Shown here: positions 9,833 through 18,866 of the stretch, one piece after another
Numbering within the stretch: position 1 is the stretch's first letter
How the letters are laid out: each line of letters begins with the position of its first letter
Origin: Arachis hypogaea
Lineage: Eukaryota; Streptophyta; Magnoliopsida; Fabales; Fabaceae
NCBI RefSeq assembly: GCF_003086295.3
Contig: NC_092055.1
Coordinates: 120,953,192 to 121,017,191, forward strand
DNA length: 64,000 nucleotides
Reading direction: 5' to 3'
Made by a program: the position numbers and the translations under genes
The notes under the pieces: model-generated
Told to the model about the DNA's origin: nothing
Databases searched by the model: none
What the model saw: only the letters and a program-made list of their open reading frames with translations

Positions 9833-10910
9833 GGTGGATTCATTCCTTGTTCTTGCTTTCTCTATTTTTCGTTTTCTATGTTATGTGCTTATCTATGTTT
9901 GTGTCTTCATTACATGATCATTAGTAGTTAGTAACTATGTCTTAAAAGTTATGAATGTCCTATGAATCCATCACCTCTCTTAAATGAAAAATGTTTTAAT
10001 TCAAAAGAACAAGAAGTACATGAGTTTTGAATTTATCCTTGAACTTAGTTTAATTATATTGATGTGGTGACAATATTTCTTGTTTTCTGAATGAATGCTT
10101 GAACAGTGCATATGTCTTTTGAAGTTGTTGTTTAAGAATGTTAAATATGTTGGCTCTTGAAAGAATGATGACTAGGAGACATGTTATTTGATAATCTGAA
10201 AAATCATAAAAATGATTCTTGAAGCAAGAAAAAGCAGCAAAGAACAAAGCTTGCAGAAAAAAAAAATAGACGAAAAAAAATAGAAAAAAAATATAGAAAG
10301 AAAAAGCAAGCAGAAAAAGCCAATAACCCTTAAAACCAAAAGGCAAGGGCAAATAAAAAGGATCCCAAGGCTTTGAGCATCAGTGGATAGGAGGGCCTAA
10401 AGGAATAAAATCCTGGTCTAAGCGGCTAAACCAAGCTGTCCCTAACCATGTGCTTGTGGCGTGTAGGTGTCAAGTGAAAACTTGAGACCGAGCGGTTAAA
10501 TTCAAGGTCCAAAGCAAAAAAAGAGTGTGCTTAAGAACCCTGGACACCTCTAATTGGGGACTTTAGCAAAGCTGAGTCACAATCTGAAAAGGTTCACCCA
10601 ATTATGTGTCTGTGGCATTTATGTATCCGGTGGTAATACTGGAAAACAAAGTGCTTAGGGCCACGGCCAAGACTCATAAAGAAGCTGTGTTCAAGAATCA
10701 TCATATTGAACTAGGAGAGTCAATAACACTATTCGAAATCTGAAGTTCCTATAGATGCCAATCATTCTGAACCTCAATGGATAAAGTGAGATGCCAAAAC
10801 TATTCAAGAGGCAAAAAGCTATAAGTCCCGCTCATATGATTGAAGCTCTGTTTCATTGATAGTTTGGAATTTGTAGTATATTCTCTTCTTTTTATCCTAT
10901 TTGATTTTCA
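9833..10910 (+). other. 3' UTR of X with conserved block
   Basis: No credible ORF. From about 10190 to 10870 it is strongly conserved with O (14975-15610), H (42890-43500, minus), G (61000-61352) and J (63100-63720, minus). Landmarks are CAAAAGGCAAGGG, AGGATCC, AAGGCTTTGAGCAT, CTAAACCAAGCTGTCCCTAA and TAATACTGGAAAACAAAGTG. Confidence 0.75.
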
Positions 10911-10948
10911 GTTGCTTGGGGACAAGCAACAATTTAAGTTTGGTGTTG
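10911..10948 (+). promoter_or_regulatory. Hairpin plus polypurine-like tract before X 3' LTR
   Basis: GTTGCTTG/CAAGCAAC forms a perfect 8-bp stem around GGGA (10911-10930), followed by AATTTAAGTTTGGTGTTG directly against the LTR start TGATGAGC. The tract takes the place where plus-strand priming occurs, but it is T/G-rich rather than purely purine. Confidence 0.75.
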
Positions 10949-11323
10949 TGATGAGCGGATAATTTATACGCTTTTTGATATTGTTTTTAGTATGTTTTTA
11001 GTAGGATCTAGTTACTTTTAGGGATGTTTTCATTAGTTTTTATGTTAAATTCACATTTCTAGACTTTACTATGAGTTTGTGTGTTTTTCTGTGATTTCAG
11101 GTATTTTCTGGCTGAAATTGAGGGACTTGAGCAAAAATCAGATTCAGAGGTTGAAGAAGGACTGCTGATGCTGTTGGATTCTGACCTCCCTGCACTCAAA
11201 GTGGATTTTCTGGAGCTACAGAACTCGAAATGGCGCGCTTCCAATTTCGTTGGAAAGTAGACTTCCAGGGCTTTCCAGCAATATATAATAGTCCATACTT
11301 TGGCCAAGAATAGACGATGTAAA

Positions 11324-11431
11324 CTGGCGTTCAACGCCAGATTTCTGCCCAAATCTGGCGTCCAGCGCCAGAAAAGGAGCCAAAACCAGAGTTGAACGCC
11401 CAAACTGGCACAAAAGCTGGCGTTCAACTCC
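11324..11431 (+). repeat. Palindrome array type 1 in X LTR (U3)
   Basis: CTGGCGTTCAACGCCAG, CTGGCGTCCAGCGCCAG, GAGTTGAACGCCC and CTGGCGTTCAACTCC lie 120-220 bp upstream of the TATA box at 11549. Confidence 0.85.
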
Positions 11432-11548
11432 AAGAAGGACCTCTACACGTGAAACACTCAAGCTCAGCCCAAGCACACACCAAGTGGGCCCCGGAAGTGA
11501 ATTTATGCATCAATTACTTACTCATGTAAACCCTAGTAGCTAGTTTAT

Positions 11549-11556
11549 TATAAATA
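11549..11556 (+). promoter_or_regulatory. LTR TATA box (X)
   Basis: TATAAATA in the context TTATTATAAATAGGACC. The O LTR has the same box at 16323-16330. Transcription would start about 30 bp downstream. Confidence 0.7.
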
Positions 11557-12700
11557 GGACCTTTTACTATTGTATTAGACATCTTTGGTCTCAGTTTTAA
11601 TCCATTGTTCATCTTAGGAGACTATTGATCATGTTTTAGGGGGCTGGCCATCTCGGCCATGCCTGGACCTTTCACTTATGTATTTTCAACGGTAGAGTTT
11701 CTACACTCCATAGATTAAGGTGTGGAGCTCTGCTGTTCCTCAAAGATTAATGCAAAGTACTACTGTTTTCTATTCAATTCATCTTATTTCGCTTCTAAGA
11801 TATTCATTCGTACTTCAATCTGAATGTGATAAACGTGATAATCATCATCATTCCCTATGAACGCGTGCCTGACAACCACTTCCGTTCTACCTTCGACTGA
11901 ATGAGTATCTCTTAGATCTCCTAACCAGAATCTTCGTGGCGTAAGCTAGAATGATGGCGGCATTCAAGAAAATCTGGAAGGTCTAAACCTTGTCTGTGGT
12001 ATTCCGAGTAGGATTCAATGAATGAATGACTGTGACGAGCTTCAAACTCGCGATTGCCGGGTGTTAGTGACAGACGCAAAAGGATAGTAAATCCTATTCC
12101 AGCATGATCGAGAACCGACAGATGAATAGCCGTGCCGTGACAGGGTGCGTTGACCATTTTCACTGAGAGGATAAGATGAAGCCATTGACAAGGGTGATGC
12201 CTCCAGACGATTAGCCATGCCGTGACAGGGCATTGGATCATTTTCCCGAGAGATGACCGAAAGTAGCCATTGACAGTGGTGATGTATCACATAAAGCCAG
12301 CTATGGAAAGGAGTAAGACTGATTGGATGAAGATAGCAGAAAAGCAGAGGTTCAGAGGAACGAAAAGCATCTCCATTCGCTTATCTGAAATTCCTACCAA
12401 TGAATTACATAAGTATTTCTATCCCTATTCTATTATTTATTATTCGAAAACACCCTTATCAATTTATATCTGCCTAACTGAGATTTGCAAGGTGACCATA
12501 GCTTGCTTCATACCGACAATCTCCGTGGGATTCGACCCTTACTCACGTAAGGTATTACTTGGACGACCCAGTGCACTTGCTGGTTAGTTACACGGAGTTG
12601 TGAACCATGGTTTTGGCATCATGTTTTTGGCGCCATTTCCAGGGAAAGAAAGAGCAATGAATTTTACATAATTAAAGTGTAATCACGATTCCGCGTACCA

Positions 12701-12794
12701 TTGATGATCATGTGAAGTCACAAAAACAATTGAAAAAGCAAAAACAGAAGGAAAAATAGAATGAAAAATAGAACACCCTAGAGGAGAAACTTAT
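12701..12794 (+). other. O internal sequence resumed after X
   Basis: Starts TTGATGATCATGTGAAGTCAC directly after the X LTR end and is homologous to 7128-7220 of X, so both represent the region between gag-pro and the palindrome array. TTGAT is the predicted target-site duplicate; its partner was lost with the 5' end of X. Confidence 0.7.
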
Positions 12795-12985
12795 TGGCGT
12801 TTAAACGCCAGTAAGAGTAGCAGAATGGGCGTTAAACGCCCAGTCTGGCACCATTCTGGGCGTTTAACGCCAGAAATGGGCACTAGACTGGCATTTAACG
12901 CCAGGAATGGGCAAGAAGCTGGCGTTAAATGCCAGAAATGGGCAGCAGCCTGGTGTTTAACGCCAGGATTGGCATAAAGGGGCGT
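12795..12985 (+). repeat. Palindrome array type 1 in O, upstream of ORF2
   Basis: Seven or eight units of TGGCGTTTAAACGCCAG, GGGCGTTAAACGCCC and GGGCGTTTAACGCCAG type, matching the arrangement at 7221-7393 and 40124-40332. Confidence 0.88.
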
Positions 12986-13465
12986 TTTGCATGCCACATG
13001 GTGCATGGATGAGAAATCCTTGACACCTCAGGATCAGTGGACCCCACAGGATCCCTACCTACCCCACCTCTCTCTCTCTTCTTCACCCATTCACCAATCA
13101 CCTCAATACCTCTTCCCCAAAAACCCCTCACCTATCAAATCCCACCATTCTCTTCACCACTCACATCCATCCTTCATAACACTTCACCTACCTCACCATT
13201 CAAATTCAAACCACTTTCCCACCCAAACCCACCCATAATGGCCGAACCACACCCCCTCTCCACTCCTATATAAATCCATCTTCACTCCTTCATTTTCACA
13301 CAACATACATACTACCCATCCTCCTTGGCCGAAACACATAGCCCCCTCCATCTCCTCTGTTTCTTCTTCTTCTACTCTCTTCTTTCTTCTTTTGCTCGAG
13401 GACGAGCAACCTTCTAAGTTTGGTGTGGTAAAAGCTAAAGCTTTTTTGTTTTTCCATAACCATTT
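12986..13465 (+). promoter_or_regulatory. ORF2 leader of O with candidate internal promoter
   Basis: After CAGGATCAGTGGACCCCACAGGATCC comes a 250-bp C/T/A-rich stretch and then a TATA box, TATATAAAT (13267-13275). Next is a pyrimidine-rich 5' leader with CACACAACATACATAC and TCTTCTTCTTC, then the hairpin/PPT-like module (13392-13428), 190 bp upstream of the ORF2 ATG. G has the same order with TATAAATA at 40609-40616. This looks like a core promoter and 5' UTR for ORF2; that reading is inferred. Confidence 0.6.
13392..13428 (+). other. Hairpin/PPT-like module upstream of ORF2 (O)
   Basis: TTGCTCG-AGGA-CGAGCAA (7-bp stem, 13392-13409), then CTTCTAAGTTTGGTGTGG. Compared with the pre-LTR copies the stem has a compensated pair change (TTG/CAA to TCG/CGA). 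Confidence 0.7.
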
Positions 13466-14611
13466 ATGGCACCAAAGGCCGGAGAAACCTCTAGAAAGAG
13501 GAAAGGGAAGGCAAAAGCTTCCACCTCCGAGTCATGGGAGATGGAGAGATTCCTCTCAAGGGTGCATCAAGACCACTTCTATGAAGTTGTGGCCAAGAAG
13601 AAGGTGAACCCCGAGGTCCCTTTTAAGCTCAAAAAGGGCGAATATCCGGAGATCCAACATGAGATCTGAAGAAGAGGTTGGGAAGTTCTCATCAACCCCA
13701 TTCAACAAGTCGGAATCTTAATGGTTCAAGAGTTCTATGCCAATGCATGGATCACCAAGAACCATGATCAAAGTGTGAACCTGGACCCTAAGAATTGGCT
13801 TACAATGGTCCGAGGAAAATACTTGGACTTTAGTCCAGAAAATGTAAGGTTGGCATTCAATTTGCCTATAATGCAAGGAGATGCACACCCATACACTAGA
13901 AGGGTCAATTTTGATCAAAGGTTGGACCAAGTCCTCATAGACATCTGTGAAGAGGGCGCTCAATGGAAGAGAGATTCAAGAGGGAAGCCGGTTCAACTAA
14001 GAAGGCATGACCTCAAGCCCGTGGCTAGGGGATGGTTAGAGTTCATCCAACGCTCAGTCATTCCTACTAGCAACCGATCTGAAGTTACTATAGACCGGGC
14101 TATTATGATTCATAGCATCATGATTAGAGAGGAAGTAGAAGTTCATGAGATTATATCCCAAGAACTCTACAAGGTGGCGGACAAATCCTCCACTGTGGCA
14201 AGGTTAGCCTTCCCTCATCTCATTTGTCACCTCTGCAATTTAGCTGGAATTGACATAGAGGAAGACATCCTCATTGATGAGGACAAGCCCATCACTAAGA
14301 AAAGGATGGAGCAAATGAGAGAACCTCACCAAGAGCATGAGGAAACTCCTCATCATGAAATTCCTGAGATACCTCAAGGGATGTATTTTCCTCCACAAAA
14401 CTATTAGGAGTAAATCAACACCTCCCTAGGAGAATTAAGTTTCAACATGGGACAACTAAGGGTGGAGCACCAAGAGCATTCCATCCTCCTTCATAAAGTT
14501 AGAGAAGATCAAAGAACCATGAGAGAGGAGCAACAATGGCAAGGAAGAGACATTGAGGAGCTCAAGCACTCCATAAGATCTTCAAGAGGAAGAACAAGCC
14601 GCCATCACTAA
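13466..14611 (+). pseudogene. ORF2 of O: putative plant transposon protein, broken
   Basis: Homologous to 8684-9832 along its whole length (MAPKAGETSRK at the start; VQEFYANAWITKNHD, GKYLDFSPENVRLAFNLPIM and FPHLICHLCNLAGID in the core; an RHH end and TAA at 14609-14611). It carries a TGA at 13667-13669 splitting the core. A TAG (14405-14407) and a nearby TAA just after it follow in the C-terminal part. The reading frame is otherwise kept, so the damage is by substitutions. It would have been the same protein of unknown function as in X. Confidence 0.85.
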
Positions 14612-15687
14612 GGTGGACCCGTTCTTTAATTTCCTTGTTCTTTATTTTTTGTTTTTTCGAAAATTGTGCTCTATGTTTGTCTATGTTTGTGTCTTTATTA
14701 CATGATCATTAGTGTCTAAGTGTCTATGCCTTAAAGCTATGAAAATGAATCCATCACCTTTCTTAAATGAAAAATGTTTTTAATTGAAAAAGAAAAAGAA
14801 GTGCATGAATTTCAAATTTTAAAACAGTTTAATTATTTTGATGTGGTGGCAATACTATTGTTCTTCTGAATGAATGCTTGAACAGTGCATATTTTTGAAT
14901 TTGATTGTTCATGAATGTTAAAATTGTTAGCTCTTGAAAGAATGATGGGAAAAGGAGAAATGTTATCTGATGATCTGAAAAATCATAAAATTGATTCTTG
15001 AAGCAAGAAAAAGCAGTGAAAAGCTTACAGAAAAAGGATATATGCGAAAAAAAAAGAAGAAAAGAAAAAGAAAGAAAAATAAAAGTAAGCAGAAAAAGCC
15101 AATACCCCTTTAAACCAAAAGGCAAGGGTGATAAAAAGGATCCAAGGCTTTGAGCATCAGTGGATAGGAGGGCCCACAGGAATAAAATCCTGGCCTAAAC
15201 GGCTAAACCAAGCTGTCCCTAACCATGTGCTTGTAACGTGAAGGTGTCAAGTGAAAACTTGAGATTGAGCGGTTAAAGTCGAGGTCCAAAGCAAAAAGAA
15301 GAGTGTGCTTAAGAATCCTGGACACCTCTAATTGGGGACTCTAGCAAAGCTGAGTCACAATCTGAAAAGGTTCACCCAGTTATGTGTCTGTGGCATTTAT
15401 GTATCCAGTGGTAATACTGGAAAACAAAGTGCTTAGGGCCACGGCCAAGACTCATAAAGTAGCTGTGTTCAAGAATCAACATACTTAACTAGGAGAATCA
15501 ATAACACTATCTGGATTCTGAGTTCCTATAGATGCCAATCATTCTGAACTTCAAGGAATAAAGTAAGATGCCAAAACTGTTCAGAAGCAAAAAGCTAAAA
15601 GCCCCGCTCATCTAATTAATACTGATCTTCATAGATATTTTTGGAATTCATTGTATATTCTCTTCTTTTTATCCTATTTAATTTTCA
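14612..15687 (+). other. 3' UTR of O with conserved block
   Basis: Non-coding. 14975-15610 is the conserved 3' block seen in X, G, H and J. A poly-A-rich stretch (15040-15090) is variable in length between copies, while the flanks are nearly invariant. Confidence 0.75.
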
Positions 15688-15725
15688 GTAGCTTGGGGAC
15701 AAGCAACAATTTAAGTTTGGTGTTG
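15688..15725 (+). promoter_or_regulatory. Hairpin plus polypurine-like tract before O 3' LTR
   Basis: GTAGCTTG-GGGA-CAAGCAAC (one A/A mismatch in the stem), then AATTTAAGTTTGGTGTTG up to the LTR start at 15726. Confidence 0.72.
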
Positions 15726-17368
15726 TGATGAGCGGATAATTTATACGCTTTTTGGCATTGTTTTTAGTATGTTTTTAGTATATTTTAATTAGTTTTTATT
15801 ATATTTTTATTAGTTTTTAATTAAAAATCACATTTCTGGACTTTACTATGAGTTTGTGTGTTTTTCTGTGATTTTAAATATTTTCTGGCTGAAATTGAGG
15901 GACCTGAGCAAAAATCTGATTCAGAGGCTGAAAAAGGACTGCAGATGCTGTTGGATTCTAACCTCCCTGCACTCAAAGCGTATTTTCTGGAGCTACAGAA
16001 GCCCAATTGGTACGCTCTCAATTGCGTTGGAAAGTAGACATCCTGGGCTTTCTAGCAATATATAATAGTCCATACTTTGCCCAAGATTTGATGGCCCAAA
16101 CAGGCATTCCAAGTCAGCTCAAGAATTCTGGCGTTTAACTCTAAAACTGGCACAAAAGCTGGAGTTAAAAGCCCAAACTGGCACAAAAGCTGGCGTTTAA
16201 CTCCAAGAAAAGTCTCTACACATGGAAGCTTCAATGCTCAGCCCAAGCACACACCAAGTGGGCCCGGAAGAAGATTTCTGCATTAATTACTGATTTATGT
16301 AAACCCTAGGCTACTAGTTCTCTATAAATAGGACCTTATACTATTGTACTTTAGATCTTTAAAAAGTCTTATGCTATCTTAGACACGTTTGGAGGCTGGC
16401 CATTTGGCCATGCCTAGACCTTGTTCTTATGTATTTTCAACGGTGGAGTTTCTACACACCATAGATTAAGGTGTGGAGCTCTGCTGTTCTTCATGAATTA
16501 ATACAAAGTACTATTGTTTTTCTATTCAACTCAAGTCTATTTCTTCTCCAAGATATTCATTCGTTCTTCAACTTGATGAATGTGATGATCCGTGACACTC
16601 ATCATCATTCTCACCTATGAACATGTGCCTGACAACCACCTCTGTTCTACTAGCAATGGCTTGAATGCGTATCTCTTGGGTTTCTAATCTAAGATTGGAA
16701 CCTTCGTGGTATAGGCTAGAATTATTGGCGGCCATTCCTGAGATCCGGAACGTCTAAACCTTGTCTGTGGTATTCTGAGTAGGATCTGGGAAGGGATGAC
16801 TGTGACGAGCTTCAAACTCGCGATTGTGGGGCGTGTGACAGACGCAAAAGGATCAATAGATCCTATTCCGACATGATCGAGAACCGACAGATGATTAGCC
16901 GTGCGGTGACAACGCATTTGGAACATTTTCACTGAGAGGACGGGAAGTAGCCATTGACAACGGTGATGCCCAACATAAAGTTTGCCATGGAAAGGAGTAT
17001 GAATGATTGGAAGAAGGCAATAGTAAAGCAGAGGTTCAGGGGGAACAAAGCATCTTCATACGCTTATCTGAAATTCCAACCAAAGAATTACATAAGTATC
17101 TCTAACTTTATTTTATGTTTTATTTATCTTTTAATTATCAATTCTCCATCACCATCTGAATTCGCCTGACTGAGATTTACAAGGTGACCATAGCTTGCTT
17201 CAAGCCGACAGTCTCCGTGGGATCGACCCTTACTCACGTAAGGTTTATTACTTGGACGACCCAGTGCACTTGCTGGTTAGTTGTGCGGAATTGTGACAAA
17301 GTGTGATTCGCGTTTAAGAGCTCCAAGTCCTTTGGCGCCATTGTTGATGATCACAATTTCGTGCACCA
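15726..17368 (+). repeat. 3' LTR of O (1,643 bp)
   Basis: Starts TGATGAGCGGATAATTTATACGC and ends TTCGTGCACCA. It has palindrome-derived motifs at 16129-16205, TATAAATA at 16323-16330 and the U5 box at 17212-17281. A primer-site-like TTTGGCGCCATTG (about 17332) lies 25 bp before the end. The next five bases, CGAAC (17369-17373), are the predicted target duplicate in C. Confidence 0.9.
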
Positions 17369-18866
17369 CGAACATAGAATATTCTTAGAAGAGGGAGCAA
17401 AGCCTGTCCGTCAGCCTCAAAGAAGATTGAATCCCACCATCTTAGAAGTTATCAAGAAGGAAGTAACCAGGGTACTTGAAGCATATATTATCTACCCGAT
17501 TTCAGATAGTGAATGGGTCAGCCTAATACAAGTAGTGCCCAAGAAGTCTGGAGTCACAACAATAAAGAATGAGCATGGAGAGCTTCTGACAACGAGAGTG
17601 CAGAATTCATGGAGAGTTTGCATTGACTATAGGCGTCTCAACCAAGCCACTCGCAAGGATCATTACCCCTTGCCATTCATTGATCAAATGCTTGATCGCC
17701 TGTCAGGTAAATCTCATTATTGTTTCTTAGATGGTTATACAGGCTACTTTCAAATTCATATAGCTCCTAAAGATCAGGAAAAGACTACTTTTACATGTCC
17801 TTTTGGGACTTATGCTTATAAGAGAATGCCTTTTGGCTTATGTAATGCACCTGCTACTTTCCAAAGATGCATGATGAGTCTTTTCTCTGATATTATTGAG
17901 AACTGTATGGAAATTTTTATGGATGATTTCAGCATATATGGTGATTCATTTAGCCTTTGCTTGGATAGTTTATCTAGAGTGTTAGACAGATGTGTTAGTA
18001 CAAACCTGGTATTAAATTTTTAAAAATATCACTTTATGGTCAAACAAGGAATTGTACTAGGACATGTTGTATCTAATGCTGGCATTTCTGTAGATCCAGC
18101 AAAGGTGGATGTTATTTCTAGTTTACCTTACCCCTCCTCCATGAGGAAAGTCCGTTTGTTCCTTGGCCACGCAGGTTTTTACAGGAGATTCATTAAGGAC
18201 TTCCGTAAGGTAGCGTTACCTTTATCCAGATTGCTGCAGAAGGAAATTGAGTTCGAGTTCAGTGAGAGTTGTATGCAAGCATTTGATAAGCTGAAGACCG
18301 CCCTGACTCAAGCTCCAATTGTGAGAGGACCTGACTGGAGCCAGTCATTTGAAATCATGTGCGATGCTTCCAACCATGCAGTAGGAGCGGCGCTGGCTCA
18401 GCGCGAAGGTAATGACCATTTTGTAATCGCTTATGCATCTAAAACTCTAGATGCTGCTCAGTCTAATTATACTACTACTGAAAAAGAGCTTCTTGCTATT
18501 GTTTTTGCTCTGGATAAATTCCGAGCCTATTTACTTGGTACTAAGGTAGTAGTGTACTCAGATCATGCAGCTCTAAAATACTTATTAGCGAAAAAGGAGT
18601 CCAAACCAAGGCTAATACGTTGGATACTGCTGTTACAAGAATTTGATTTAGAAATTAAAGACAGGAGTGGTAACCAGAATTTAGTGGCAGACCACTTGAG
18701 TCACCTTGAGCACATTACGGGTGACTCCACTCCTATAAATGATAATTTCCCATTTGATAACTTACAGGCAGTATCTGAAGTAGTTCATTGGTATGCACTT
18801 GTAGCTAATTATCTAGTTAGCCACACTTTTCCTCCAAATTTACTAAGCACCAAAGAGACAAGCTGA
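17369..18866 (+). pseudogene. pol: pol of C: reverse transcriptase and RNase H
   Basis: RT of the Ty3/gypsy Athila type. Visible motifs are RIFLEEGAKPVRQPQRRLNP at the RT N-terminus, YPLPFIDQM, motif [30 protein letters not shown] and the catalytic FMDDF (about 17916). RNase H follows with [31 protein letters not shown] and [11 protein letters not shown], so its D-E-D residues are all present. The enzyme copies element RNA into DNA in the cytoplasmic particle. It is broken by a TAA at 18021-18023 between RT and the connection region and by a frameshift near 18850. The first eight in-frame bases upstream of 17369 belong to the O LTR, not to C. Confidence 0.88.

Larger units (their letters stand above)
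3060..12700 (+). mobile_element. Element X: pol-less Athila-like element nested in O, 5' LTR deleted
   Basis: Runs from a truncated leader (no LTR, no primer site, about 160 nt of leader missing compared with O) through gag-pro, post-gag hairpin, palindrome array, ORF2, 3' UTR and hairpin/PPT to a full 3' LTR (10949-12700). The right end is a clean LTR terminus (...GTACCA) abutting O internal sequence, as expected for integrase-made ends. The predicted target duplication is TTGAT (12701-12705). No RT, RNase H or integrase exists between gag-pro and ORF2, so X must have moved with enzymes from another element. An inverted LTR fragment interrupts its ORF2 leader. Confidence 0.75.
10949..12700 (+). 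repeat. 3' LTR of X (1,752 bp)
   Basis: Begins TGATGAGCGGATAATTTATACGC and ends CCGCGTACCA. It contains palindrome array 11324-11431, TATA box TATAAATA (11549-11556), and the U5 box 12518-12585. An extended end carries a primer-site-like TGGCGCCATTTCCAGGGA (about 12634) 50 bp before the terminus. Its downstream half is nearly identical to the inverted fragment at 7706-8671. It is clearly less like the O LTRs, especially over the last 120 bp. Confidence 0.9.
1..17368 (+). mobile_element. Element O: Athila-like LTR retrotransposon, 5' end off-window
   Basis: The tail of a 5' LTR (1-792) and a complete 3' LTR (15726-17368) match almost base for base over about 790 nt, which pairs them as the ends of one element. 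Between them lie a tRNA-Asp-type primer site, a leader, a truncated gag (2454-3059), the foreign element X, and then O's own 3' half: palindrome array, ORF2 pseudogene, 3' UTR and polypurine-like tract. No pol is present. From the 1,643-bp 3' LTR the 5' LTR should begin about 850 bp upstream of the window. O interrupts the pol of element C at 17368/17369. Confidence 0.85.

Noticed and set aside
10470..10530. tRNA-Ser-like text (GAGCGGTTAAA followed by AGGTCC) in the conserved 3' block
   Set aside because: It resembles an A box and part of a B box, but no acceptor stem or anticodon arm can be drawn. Likely chance.
1..12700. Pairing the LTR at 1-792 with the LTR at 10949-12700 as one element
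   Set aside because: The last 120 bp of the two differ strongly, while 1-792 matches 16573-17368 almost exactly. The 10949 LTR therefore belongs to a second element.
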